NCBI RefSeq assembly: GCF_012932445.1
Contig: NZ_JAAIIJ010000002.1
Coordinates: forward strand, 186,001-250,000
DNA from: Bifidobacterium panos
Lineage (GTDB): Bacteria > Actinomycetota > Actinomycetes > Actinomycetales > Bifidobacteriaceae
Direction of reading: 5' to 3'
DNA: 64,000 nt
Notes under the pieces: generated by a model
The model's input: only the letters and a program-made list of their open reading frames with translations
Database searches by the model: none
Told to the model about the DNA's origin: nothing
Position numbers and translations under genes: made by a program
In this document: positions 19,180-28,800 of the stretch, piece by piece
How positions within the stretch are numbered: position 1 is the stretch's first letter
Layout of the letters: each line of letters opens with the position of its first letter

Positions 19180-20447
19180 GATTGCCTTTCCTCCTCTTGA
19201 CTGGCGACCTCGGGCAGTTCGATGGTGAACGTGGAGCCTTCGCGCTCGCGCGACCACACCGTGATGGTGCCGCCGCAATCCTCGACGCAATGCTTCGTGA
19301 TGGCCAGCCCCAAACCGGTGCCGCCTGTTTGCCTCGAGCGCGCCGGGTCAACGCGATAGAAACGCTCGAAAATGCGGTCGATCGAGGCGGCCGGAATGCC
19401 GATGCCCTGGTCGATCACGCGAATCGCGACCGTGCCGCCGGGCTGATTCGGCTGGTGTTGCCGGGTTATCGCGATGCGCACGGTGGTGCGTTCCGACGAA
19501 TAATGAATGGCGTTCTCGATGAGGTTCTTCACCGCCGTGGTGATGGCTGATTCGTCGCAGCGGATGGTGGCGTCCGGTTCGCCTTCGGTTAGCTCGTCGG
19601 CCACCGGTTTGCCGTCGAAGGACGGCACGAGTTCGATGTGCCTGTTGTGGGCTTGCACGCGATTCGCTTCGATGGCCGCGCGCACGACGGCCAACACCGA
19701 CAGACGTTTCGCCTCCAGCGTGCCGCGTGCATCCTGCGCCTTTTGCAAGTCGATAAGCCGTTGCACCAGCTCGGTCAGGCGTTCCGATTCCTTGGCGACG
19801 CGACCGGAGAAATACCGCACGGCGTCTGGGTCGTTGGCGGCGTCGGTGATGGTTTCAGCGAGCAATGAAATCGCGCCGGCCGGCGTCTTGAGTTCATGCG
19901 ATACATTCGTGACGAAATCGCGGCGCATATTGGCGAAACGGCGCTGTTCGCTGATATCGCTGACGAAGATGGCATACTGATCGCCACCAATCTCGCTGAC
20001 ACGCACTTTGAGATACCGTGCGCTGGTGGGAGCGGTGTCACCGGCACGCATGCCGCGGCCTGAATGTTCGCCGCTGGGTTGCGTCGCGTCGAAAGGCAAC
20101 TGAATCTCGCGCTCACGAGTCCGCCCGTCGCCCGCCACCTGAGCCAGCATGCCGCTGACGTCCTCGTTGCGCAACCGACCGGTGTCGGTGAGACCGAACG
20201 GGGCAATATCCTCGCGTTCATATAGCACCGCGCCCTCGCGGCCGACCAGCGCCACCGCTTCAGGCAACGCGCGCACGAACAGCTCCTCGGCCTCGCGCAC
20301 CGAGGGGTCCTCACCGAACAACGCGGGAGCCGGCGCAACGGTTTCATCCGTATCTTGACGCACCCGCCCGCCATGCTTGAAACCCAAGTAATAGGCGACA
20401 AACACCGCCGCGAGCGCCGCAATCACCGCAAGAATCAACCACTGCAT
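19176..20447 (-). CDS. senX3: Sensor histidine kinase, SenX3/PhoR-like
   Basis: The product is 423 residues from the ATG at 20447. An N-terminal membrane segment (MQWLILAVIAALAAVFVAYYLG) is followed by a PAS-like region (about 55-165). The H-box is NVSHELKTPAGAISLL. The ATPase domain contains the N-box KNLIENAIHYS, DQGIGIPAASIDRIFERFYR and GGTGLGLAITKHCVEDCGG. Only one membrane segment and no extracellular sensor domain are visible, as in SenX3. It is paired by stop-start overlap with regX3. Confidence 0.92.
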   Translation of the reverse strand: MQWLILAVIAALAAVFVAYYLGFKHGGRVRQDTDETVAPAPALFGEDPSVREAEELFVRALPEAVALVGREGAVLYEREDIAPFGLTDTGRLRNEDVSGMLAQVAGDGRTREREIQLPFDATQPSGEHSGRGMRAGDTAPTSARYLKVRVSEIGGDQYAIFVSDISEQRRFANMRRDFVTNVSHELKTPAGAISLLAETITDAANDPDAVRYFSGRVAKESERLTELVQRLIDLQKAQDARGTLEAKRLSVLAVVRAAIEANRVQAHNRHIELVPSFDGKPVADELTEGEPDATIRCDESAITTAVKNLIENAIHYSSERTTVRIAITRQHQPNQPGGTVAIRVIDQGIGIPAASIDRIFERFYRVDPARSRQTGGTGLGLAITKHCVEDCGGTITVWSREREGSTFTIELPEVASQEEERQS

Positions 20448-20562
20448 GCCGTCGCCTTCGGATATCCCACATACACATTCCGTCTCCCACACTAGCGAAT
20501 ATCAAACGCAACCCGCTCCCCGCACACTAAATTCATCCACTGTTCACTTAACCCACCACCAC

Positions 20563-20648
20563 CCATGGCGCGGTGTTTTTTCCATGGCGCGGTATGCAAA
20601 AACGTTGGAATATAAGGAAAACCGCGCCATGGGAACACCGCGCCATGG
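20563..20648. repeat. 86-bp double-palindrome element, copy B
   Basis: CCATGGCGCGGTGTT (20563) and CCATGGCGCGGTAT (20582) pair with ACCGCGCCATGG (20621-20632) and AACACCGCGCCATGG (20634-20648) around AACGTT. This copy is almost perfectly symmetrical, unlike copy A. It lies between the mtnN stop and the senX3 start. Confidence 0.88.
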
Positions 20649-20662
20649 GAACTGGGGGCGGG

Positions 20663-21373
20663 TTATAGGCGACGGATGATGTCGAGGGTGAGACGGGCGG
20701 CGGTGACGGCGTATTCGCTGATGTCGAAAACCTTGAACGTCTCGTAGTCGGTGTCGGCGTTGTCGGACAGGGCGCGGACGACCAGCGCCGGCACGTCGTT
20801 GCGCGCGGCGACCTGCGCCACGGCCGCGCCCTCCATTTCCACCGCGTCGGCACCGGTTTGGGCGATCACCTGTTCGACCTTGACCGGGGTGTCGACGAAA
20901 TAGTTGCCGGAGGCGATAATCCCGGTGATGTGCGTGATGCCGGCCGCCTGAAGCGCCTGGTCCGCAAGGCTCAACAGCCGCGCGTCGCTGTGGAATTCCT
21001 CGACGGGTTGGCTGGCCGTGCCGGGCTTCCACTGACCGACCAAGCGCATGTCGGTGTCGAGATAGCGCAACGTGCCGCCGAGCACCACATCGTTGACGTG
21101 CAGATTCTTGTTGAGGTTGCCCGCGATGCCGGAGAAAACCACGGCTTGCGGCTGGTAACGGTCGATGAGATGCTGCGTGGTGGCGGCGGCGGCCACCAAA
21201 CCCATGCCGCCCACCGTGGCGACGACGTTCACCTGCTCGCCCGCGTTGGTGGTGAGTGCGCCGCGCGCGACGGACAGGCTGGCGGCGGTGGCGCATGTGG
21301 TGCCGGTGAGCGCGGCGGCGATGGCGGATATTTCCTCGTCAAGCGCGCCAATGACGGCGATTGTCGTTGCCAT
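20663..21373 (-). CDS. mtnN: 5'-methylthioadenosine/S-adenosylhomocysteine nucleosidase
   Basis: A 236-residue cytosolic enzyme that splits adenine from MTA and SAH, clearing methyl-transfer by-products and feeding the LuxS/AI-2 branch. The catalytic Glu lies in VIGALDEEISAI and the catalytic Asp in RALSDNADTD. The nucleoside-binding motif VEMEGAAVAQVA is present. The ATG at 21373 has AAAGGAACACCC before it. It starts only 12 bp after aroG ends, so the two probably form an operon. Confidence 0.95.
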   Translation of the reverse strand: MATTIAVIGALDEEISAIAAALTGTTCATAASLSVARGALTTNAGEQVNVVATVGGMGLVAAAATTQHLIDRYQPQAVVFSGIAGNLNKNLHVNDVVLGGTLRYLDTDMRLVGQWKPGTASQPVEEFHSDARLLSLADQALQAAGITHITGIIASGNYFVDTPVKVEQVIAQTGADAVEMEGAAVAQVAARNDVPALVVRALSDNADTDYETFKVFDISEYAVTAARLTLDIIRRL

Positions 21374-21384
21374 GGGTGTTCCTT

Positions 21385-22602
21385 TCAACTCCATCTGCGC
21401 GTTGCCACGGCTTGCGCGAGTTCGCGGAGCAATTGTTCCGTGTCGTCCCAGCTCAGGCAACGGTCGGTGATCGACTTGCCATACACCAGTTGGTCGAGCG
21501 GGGCGGCCGGCTGGTTGCCTCCTTCGATGAAACTCTCCATCATCACGCCGGTGATGCCCCGCTCCCCCGCGGCCAAGCGTTCGGCGATATCGCGCACGAC
21601 CTGGGCCTGTTTTGCCTCGTCTTTGCCGGAGTTGCCGTGCGAGCAGTCAACAATCACCCCATGCGCGGCGGCCGAGTCTGCCGACACGCGCGAACGAATG
21701 GCCTCAAGCGCCGTCGCGACATCCTTCGTGCTGTAATTCGGCCCGGAAGTCGAGCCGCGCAACACCACGTGGCAGTCCGGGTTGCCCAAGGTCTTGACCA
21801 CCGCGGCACGGCCCATGTGGTCGACGCCGAAGAACGTGTGCTGCCCGGCGGAAGCCAGGCATGAATCGGCGGGTGCCGTAATCGAACCATCCGTGGCGTT
21901 CTTGAACCCGATGGGCATGGACAGGCCGCTCGCCAACTGGCGGTGCACCTGGCTCTCGGTATTGCGCGCGCCAATCGCCCCCCAGCTGACGGCATCGGAA
22001 ATGAACTGCGGGCTGGTGGGTTCCAAAAACTCGGTGGCCACCGCAAGCCCTGTGCCCAACACGTCGAGCAGCGTGCGTCGCGCCAACAGCAGACCTTTGC
22101 GAATATTGCAACTGCCGTCGATGTCAGGGTCGTTGATCAGCCCCTTCCACCCCACGGTGGTGCGCGGCTTTTCAAAATACACGCGCATGATAATGAGCAA
22201 CTGCTCACCCAGCTCGTCCTTCAGACGCGCGAGACGACGCGCATAATCAAGCGCGGCCGCCGGGTCATGCACCGAACAGGGGCCGACGATCACCAACAGG
22301 CGATCATCCTGGCCATACAGGCACGCGCGAATCTCATCACGCGAATAGGCGACAATCTCCTGGGCCGTTTCGCTCAACGGCAGTTCGGACAACACCTGCG
22401 CCGGCGTGGGCAACACCTCGAACTCAAGCACGCGGCGGTTCACAATGCGACTGATGCCAACCTGATCCTCCCAGCGTGGCACATCGGTGGCGACGAGGGG
22501 ATTCTTGCCCTCATCCATGGCCTGACGAATCGCGCGCATCTCCTCGGGGCGGTTCAGCGGCTGCGACGCCAGCGGGCGGCTGGCATCATGCTGTTGTTGC
22601 AT
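21385..22602 (-). CDS. 3-deoxy-7-phosphoheptulonate synthase (DAHP synthase, AroG type)
   Basis: A 405-residue first enzyme of the shikimate pathway, joining phosphoenolpyruvate and erythrose-4-phosphate. Class I alpha motifs: VIVGPCSVHDP, EKPRTTVGWKGLINDP, ATEFLEPTSPQF, GARNTESQ, LRGSTSGPNY and VDCSHGNSGK. An N-terminal extension of about 50 residues precedes the barrel, which could relate to feedback control. Which aromatic amino acid regulates it cannot be told. Confidence 0.95.
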   Translation of the reverse strand: MQQQHDASRPLASQPLNRPEEMRAIRQAMDEGKNPLVATDVPRWEDQVGISRIVNRRVLEFEVLPTPAQVLSELPLSETAQEIVAYSRDEIRACLYGQDDRLLVIVGPCSVHDPAAALDYARRLARLKDELGEQLLIIMRVYFEKPRTTVGWKGLINDPDIDGSCNIRKGLLLARRTLLDVLGTGLAVATEFLEPTSPQFISDAVSWGAIGARNTESQVHRQLASGLSMPIGFKNATDGSITAPADSCLASAGQHTFFGVDHMGRAAVVKTLGNPDCHVVLRGSTSGPNYSTKDVATALEAIRSRVSADSAAAHGVIVDCSHGNSGKDEAKQAQVVRDIAERLAAGERGITGVMMESFIEGGNQPAAPLDQLVYGKSITDRCLSWDDTEQLLRELAQAVATRRWS

Positions 22603-22686
22603 CTGCTATTCTCCTTGACGATCCTCCCCCAAGAATAGCTCACGCTTGGTTTCGCACCTGCATTCATGCTTGATTTCGCGCCCAAC

Positions 22687-24000
22687 TCACGCCTGGCCGC
22701 TGAGGGTCAGCATGATCAGCAACGCGTTCAAGGCGATAATCGCCACGGCGATAACGATGAACAATATATGTTGCAACAGGCCGTTTGCCCATTTGCCCAT
22801 AACGCCTTTGTCGTGCGTGTATCGCATCAGCGGCACGATGGCGAAGGGGATGCCGATCGAGAGCACCACCTGGCTGATCACCAGTGCCTCGGTGGGATTG
22901 CGCGCGAACCAGAGCACCACCAAACCGGGCACCAGCGTGACCAGACGACAGGCCGGCATCGGCGCTTTGATGCGCAACAGGCCGCGCATGATCTCCGAGC
23001 CGGCGTAAGTGCCCACCGACGTGGAGCTCAGGGACGAAGCCAGCAAGCCGACCGAGAAAATCGTGCCGACAACCGGGCCGAGCACGGTCACGATGGCATG
23101 TTGCGCGCCTTCGATGGAGTCGGTGCCCGTCATGCCATACAGCGAATTGGCCGCGAGAATCAGCAGACACAGATTCACCGAACCGGCGAACAGCAGCGCC
23201 CACACCACGTCGATTTTCGCGCCGTGCAGCAGACGCGCGATGGGCGGTTTACTCTGGCCGGGGGTGTAATGGTCGTTGACGAGCGTGGAATGCAGGTAGA
23301 TGGCGTGCGGCATGACGGTGGCACCCAGCATGGATGTGGCCATCAGCACCGAATCGCTGGTGGTGAAGCGGGGAATCAGCCCGTGCGCGACATCAAGCAG
23401 GTTGGGCGGGTCGAAAAACAGGCCGGCGATGAAGCCGAACGCAATGACCAGCAGCAGCGCGATCACCGTCTTCTCGAATATGCGGTGGGTGCGGCCGCCC
23501 TCAAGGCGCAACAGCACCGTGGACACCACGCCGATAATCAGGCCGCCGATGAACAGCGGGACGTCGAACAGGAGGTTGAGCGCGATGGCACCGCCGATCA
23601 GTTCGGCCAGGTCGGTGGCGATGGCGATGACTTCGGCCTGCATGAAGAACATGAAGCGGCCGGCGTCGCCCATGCGCTCGCCGAGCAGTTCGGGCAGGGA
23701 TTTGCCGGTGACCACGCCCAGTTTGGCGGATTGGTATTGGATGAACACGCTCATGATGTTGGCGAGCACGAGCACCCACACCAGCAGGTAGCCGTATCTC
23801 GCGCCGGAGGTGATGTTCGCGGCCACGTTGCCCGGGTCCACATAGGCGACGGCGGCGACGAACGCGGGGCCAAGCAGGCCGGCGAGTGTGTGCTCCTTGC
23901 CCGGGGCGCGCTCCCCGGCGGGTGTGGCGGGCAGCGCGGCGTGTTCAATCTTCTCGTTGCTCATTTTGCTCGTATTGCTCGTATTGCTCGTATTGCTCAT
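22687..24000 (-). CDS. mntH: Nramp-family divalent metal (Mn2+/Fe2+) transporter
   Basis: The product is 437 residues from the ATG at 24000; a start at 23964 is also possible. It has about eleven membrane segments. The Nramp metal-site motifs are present: DPGN in YVDPGNVAANI (helix 1) and MPH in GATVMPHAIYLHS (helix 6). The N-terminus reads MSNTSNTSNTSK, encoded by a 9-bp tandem repeat at 23966-23999. No strong ribosome-binding site is visible for either start. Confidence 0.95.
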   Translation of the reverse strand: MSNTSNTSNTSKMSNEKIEHAALPATPAGERAPGKEHTLAGLLGPAFVAAVAYVDPGNVAANITSGARYGYLLVWVLVLANIMSVFIQYQSAKLGVVTGKSLPELLGERMGDAGRFMFFMQAEVIAIATDLAELIGGAIALNLLFDVPLFIGGLIIGVVSTVLLRLEGGRTHRIFEKTVIALLLVIAFGFIAGLFFDPPNLLDVAHGLIPRFTTSDSVLMATSMLGATVMPHAIYLHSTLVNDHYTPGQSKPPIARLLHGAKIDVVWALLFAGSVNLCLLILAANSLYGMTGTDSIEGAQHAIVTVLGPVVGTIFSVGLLASSLSSTSVGTYAGSEIMRGLLRIKAPMPACRLVTLVPGLVVLWFARNPTEALVISQVVLSIGIPFAIVPLMRYTHDKGVMGKWANGLLQHILFIVIAVAIIALNALLIMLTLSGQA

Positions 24001-24007
24001 AACGAAG

Positions 24008-24023
24008 CGACAGTGTAGTGTCG
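24008..24023. promoter_or_regulatory. Candidate palindromic operator before mntH
   Basis: CGACA-GTGTAG-TGTCG is a 5-bp inverted repeat eight bases before the mntH ATG. A metal-dependent repressor such as MntR/DtxR would be the expected controller of an Nramp gene. The site is short and its match to any known consensus is not established. Confidence 0.3.
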
Positions 24024-24104
24024 TCGCATTACGGGGTGCACACACCCTTCGGATGCCGTTCGGTCGCGGCTTGAGTCATGGCTTCAGCCGCCATTCCTCG
24101 TCTC

Positions 24105-24845
24105 TCACTCACCCGGCAGGGGTTGGCCGGGGCAGGAGTGGAGCACCGTGAGCATGGCGTCCTTTTCGTTGGACGTGACGCTTAGGGAATATTTCGTTTT
24201 CACGCCGATCTGGCGCGCCACGTAATCGCATCGGTAGCTGGCATTGGCGGGCAGCCAGTAGGCGGCCGAGGCGGAACCTTTATCTTGATTGGCCGGGCCG
24301 TCCACCGCCAGCAGATTATAGGGGTCGTTGCCGAAACGATACCGCTCGGCTGTGCTCCACTGGTCGGCACCCGATTTCCAAGCGTTTTCGAGGGCGACCA
24401 CATGGTCGATCTGCACCGCTTGGCTGGTGCGCTGGCCTCGCACGAACTGGATGGTCGTGCCGGTGTAGGGGTCGTCAAGCGTGCCGGAAGCGACCTTGCA
24501 GGAGCCGGCGTATTGGTAGGTGACGTTCTTCAAATCGCGCGTCAAAATCTGTTCGCGCACATCGCAACCGTCGCCATCGTCGTCAGTCTTGCGAAAGCCG
24601 AACAGGTTGCGGTCATATTCCGCGGCGCTTTGGCTACTCTCCACCGTCAGCTTGTTCAGCGCGTCCGCGGCGGAGCCGGTGGCGGTGTTCTGACCCGTCA
24701 CCTGCGCCACCGTGAGGCTCAGACGCGGCAACAAGAGTCCCGCACCCACGCCGACGAGCGCCGCGGCCAACAACAGAATGGCCAGCCGTCCCAGCGGGCT
24801 GGATGGGTCGAAACGACGGCGCGAGAAGTGCGAGCGGCGGTTCAT
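24105..24845 (-). CDS. Membrane-anchored HNH-family nuclease (DUF1524-like)
   Basis: A 246-residue protein with one N-terminal membrane segment at about residues 18-41 (LGRLAILLLAAALVGVGAGL), so the rest is outside the cell. The C-terminal half carries HNH/DUF1524 motifs: QIDHVVALENAW with the His general base near residue 147, and NLLAVDGPANQDKGSASA. Two Cys pairs may form disulfides. Such proteins are thought to cut extracellular DNA. A role in nutrient scavenging or DNA uptake is inference. The next gene is 15 bp upstream. Confidence 0.85.
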   Translation of the reverse strand: MNRRSHFSRRRFDPSSPLGRLAILLLAAALVGVGAGLLLPRLSLTVAQVTGQNTATGSAADALNKLTVESSQSAAEYDRNLFGFRKTDDDGDGCDVREQILTRDLKNVTYQYAGSCKVASGTLDDPYTGTTIQFVRGQRTSQAVQIDHVVALENAWKSGADQWSTAERYRFGNDPYNLLAVDGPANQDKGSASAAYWLPANASYRCDYVARQIGVKTKYSLSVTSNEKDAMLTVLHSCPGQPLPGE

Positions 24846-24860
24846 CTTGTCTCACGCACC

Positions 24861-25766
24861 TTACGCATAGGTGAACGTCAGCGGATCATGGCCGGCGCGG
24901 GTGGGGCCGTCGAGCGCGTCGATGGCGGCATGCTCGTCGGGGTCCAGCGCGAACGAGAACAGGTCGAGATTTTCCCTCTGACGTTCGGCGTGCACGGACT
25001 TGGGGATGATGATGGTGCCGTTTTCGATATGCCAGCGCAGAATCACCTGAGCGGCACTGACCTGGTGGGCGGTGGCGATTCGCTCGATCACGCCATTGCC
25101 GGCGTTGAGGTCGGCACCGCGGGCCATCGGCGAATATGCCTCCACCGCAATGCCGTGTTCCTCACAGAAAGCGACCACTTCCCGCTGTTGAAACGTGGGG
25201 TGCAGCTCGATCTGGTTGACGGCCGGATATTCGCCGGTCTGGGCGTGCAGTTTCTCCAAATGCTCGGGCAGGAAATTGCACACGCCCAAGGTCTTGACGC
25301 GGCCCTCTTCGCGAAGCCTGACGAACGCCCGCCAAGTGTCGCCGGAACGCCAGTCGAATGGTGTGGGCCAGTGAATCATGTACATATCCACATAATCGAG
25401 TTGCAGCAGGCCGAGCTGCCGGTCGAACGCCTTGAGCGCGGAATCATAGCCCTGCTCGGAATCGCGCAGTTTGGTGGTGACCCACAAGCGCTTGCGATTT
25501 TCACCGGTAAGACAGCCGGCTTCAGCCAGCGCGCGCCCCACGCCGCCCTCGTTGTTGTATCCGGCCGCGCCGTCGATGTGGCGGTATCCGGCTTCAAGCG
25601 CGCTTTCGACCACGGGTGACACCGCCTCGTCGTCGATGCGCAACACCCCGAGGCCGATCTGCGGGATGCGGTTGCCGTCGGCGAGCGCGATATCGGGCAC
25701 ATTGGTTGGGCCGATTGGATTGGTTGAGGTGGCTGGGGTGGTTGGATTGGTTGGATTGGCGGCCAT
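24861..25766 (-). CDS. Aldo/keto reductase
   Basis: A 301-residue NADPH-dependent reductase of the 2,5-diketo-gluconate reductase-like group. Catalytic tetrad: Asp and Tyr in YRHIDGAAGYNNE, Lys in VTTKLRD, His in YMIHWPTP. The usual IDTA is IDGA here, but the catalytic Asp is kept. The C-terminal IIIPKSVHAERQRENLDLF binds the cofactor phosphate. An unusual low-complexity N-terminus (NPTNPTTPATSTNPIGPTN) comes from TTGGATTGG-like repeats. The ATG at 25766 has AAAGGAA upstream. Substrate is unknown. Confidence 0.92.
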   Translation of the reverse strand: MAANPTNPTTPATSTNPIGPTNVPDIALADGNRIPQIGLGVLRIDDEAVSPVVESALEAGYRHIDGAAGYNNEGGVGRALAEAGCLTGENRKRLWVTTKLRDSEQGYDSALKAFDRQLGLLQLDYVDMYMIHWPTPFDWRSGDTWRAFVRLREEGRVKTLGVCNFLPEHLEKLHAQTGEYPAVNQIELHPTFQQREVVAFCEEHGIAVEAYSPMARGADLNAGNGVIERIATAHQVSAAQVILRWHIENGTIIIPKSVHAERQRENLDLFSFALDPDEHAAIDALDGPTRAGHDPLTFTYA

Positions 25767-25846
25767 GCGGGTTCCTTTATTGACTGCTGGGACTTTCTGT
25801 AACTTCCAGCATTTTATCCTCGTTTGGCTCCTTTCCGATAACGACC

Positions 25847-28800
25847 TCACCATTTCATCATCGTGCCAGCGATGCGCATGGCGGATTCGCGGTGGGAGAC
25901 GAGGATCACCGCCTTGGTTGCGGGTTTCGCGCCCTGGGAGGAAGCGCCGTCTGCTTGCGCCGCCGTCTCGCCGCCGCGCGCGAGTGCGGCGATGGATTTG
26001 AGAATGATGGCCTCGTTGAGCGTGTCGAGGCGGCTGGTCGGCTCGTCGAAGAGAATCAGGTCGGCATTGCGCAGAAAAACGCGAGCCAGACCGATGCGCT
26101 GACGTTCGCCTTCGGAGAGGCGGTCGCCGAGTTCGCCCACCGGGGTGTCGAATCCACTTGGCAGGGAATCGATGAAATCAAGGACGGAAGCCTTGCGGCA
26201 GGCTTGGCGCATGCGGGCGTCAAGCGTCTTCGGCCCCAACGCAAAAGCGACGTGCGGCGGCAAAGCGAGCAGAAGATTGTCGCGGATGGTGCCGTCGAAC
26301 AGATGCGTTTCCTGACTCATCACAGCCTGCACACGGCGGCGGCGATGCGCGTCGACATCAGGCAACGGCGTACCCGACAGGCTCACCGTGCCGGATTGCG
26401 GATCCCAATAGCGCATAAGCAACTTCAGCATGGTGGATTTGCCGCGACCTGACGCCCCCTGCACGCCGAGCACACCTTGGGAGGGCACGTCGAGCGAGAA
26501 GCCGGCAAGCACGGGACCGCTTGCGGTATTCGGGTATGAGAACGTGACATCATCACAGCGCATGCCTTGATATTCGGGGGTGGCCTTGCCCCGTTCCACA
26601 ACAGCGGGTGCCTCGTCCATCAACGCGAACAGGCGGCGAGCCGCGGCAAAGGTTTGGGTGAGGCTGGCGGGCAACGCGGCGAGCGCCAAGGTGGGGCCGA
26701 AGGAACTGGCGAACAGCACGAATGCCGTCGTCAAAGCGGCAACCGGGGTGGCGTCGAAAGCGACGATGGCGGCCAAATGCATGCACAGGCGCGCCGCCAG
26801 CACCGTCAACAGCAACACCAACACGCCACCGATGGCGGAAAATCGCCCGTTGACACGGCTGAGCTTGTCATGGCTCATTTGCAACCGTCTGCTGTCGCGC
26901 GAGATGCGGACGACGCGCTCGCGCCCGCAGCCGAGCCCGATGATTTCGCCAAGGCCGCGCATGTCATCGAGCATGATGTCGTCCAAATCGGACGCTTGGG
27001 AACGAATGGCGGGCCCGAGGTGACGCACGCCCATTGCAAAGCATTTCGGCACAATCACGCCAATCACCAGATGCGAGGCGATCAGCAGCAGCGCCATCCA
27101 TGGGTTGAGCGTGGCCAGCGCGATGGCGCAGACGAGCGTGGTGGTCACGGCGATGACCACCGGGGAGATCGTGTGCGCGAAGAAGATTTCAAGCAGCTCC
27201 ACGTCCGTGGTAAGCGTGGCGATAAGCTCGCCTTTGCCGTGACCTGCAAGTTTGGCCGGGGCGAGGCGGCGCAACGCGGCAAAGGCCTTGGAACGCAGCA
27301 ACGCGAGCAGGCGGAAGGCGACGTTGTGATTCAGGTATTGCTCGATGTATCGCATGGCGCCGCGCGTCACGGCACACAGCACCATCAACGCGACGGCGAG
27401 CGGCGCACCCATCGACCACACCGGAACGCCCACGAGCGCGAACAGCGCGACGATACCGAACACGGACAGGAATGTGGCGGCCAGATGCCCGAGGGAACCG
27501 GCCACGCATGCGGCGATCATCAGTCTTGAAAGCGGGCGCGCTTGGGCAAGCAAACGCCCGATGAGCGCATATGGCGTGCTCGTTGATCGGTGTGCCTGAT
27601 GACGACGCAGTCGGCGGCGAGAAGGCGGGGTGCGCTTCGCGGCTCGCACGGCGGCTTTCTGCGGTTTGCCGTGGCCGGTTCGGCTCGTCCGGCTCATCTG
27701 ACTCGTCTGGCTCACATGGCTCACAGTCTGCTGAACCGGCGCAATGGTTTCGATATCTCGTTGCGCCGTGTACAGCCTGGCATACGCGCCGTGCGCCGCC
27801 ATCAATTCGGCATGTCTGCCGGTTTCGGCGCTCCGGCCATTCGCAAACACCACGATTCGCGCGGCGTGCTCGGCATTGGCCATGCGGTGGGTGATCATGA
27901 TCACCGTTTTGCCGCGAACTTGCGCCAAATCGTGAATCGCTTCGAGGATCAACGATTCGCTGTCGACGTCCACGCTGCTGGTCGCTTCGTCGAAAACATA
28001 TATCGCGCTGTCGTGCAACAGCGCACGGGCGACGGCGATGCGCTGACGCTGGCCGCCCGACAGGTTGGCCGCGTCCGGCTCGATGATGAAATCAAGACCG
28101 GCCTCTTGAGACCGCACGAAATCGGCGATTCGCGCGCGATCGAGCGCATCCCACAGCGCGTCGTCGCTCGCCTGGGGATTGGCCATCAGCAGGTTCTCGC
28201 GCACCGTGCCCGCGAACAGATGACTGCGCGCCCCCACCAGCGTGACGGCATGAGACAGCGCATCACCCGACAATGTCGAGAGTTCCACGCCACCGATGGT
28301 GAGCGACCCGCCATAGCCGGCGCGCATGCCGGTCAGCAACGCCGCGGCCGTGGATTTGCCGGAACCGGACACACCCACAATGGCGGTGAGTTCGCCGGGA
28401 TTCGCGGTGAATGACACGTCTTGCAGCGCCGGTTGCTCGATATCGGGATAGGAGAACGAAACCCGATCGAATACCACTCGCTGCGACTTCACGCTGGCCG
28501 GCAGCTCCCGCGCGCCTCGCTCGGGTTCGGGCGCGTCGAGCAGGGCGAAGATGCGTTTGGTGGAGGTCATGCCGTTCATGGCCATATGGAAGTAGGAGCC
28601 GAGCTGTCGCAAGGGTATGAAGAAGTCGGCGGACAGCAGCACAATCAGCAACATGCCGCTCAAATCCAGCGGCACCGACGAAACGCCGGGATGAATATAC
28701 TGCCACAGCGCCACGCCGATGCCCGCCGCGGTGCCGCCATACGCCACCACATCCATCGCGGACAGCGAGCGCAACTGAATCTGCAACACGCGCATCGTCA

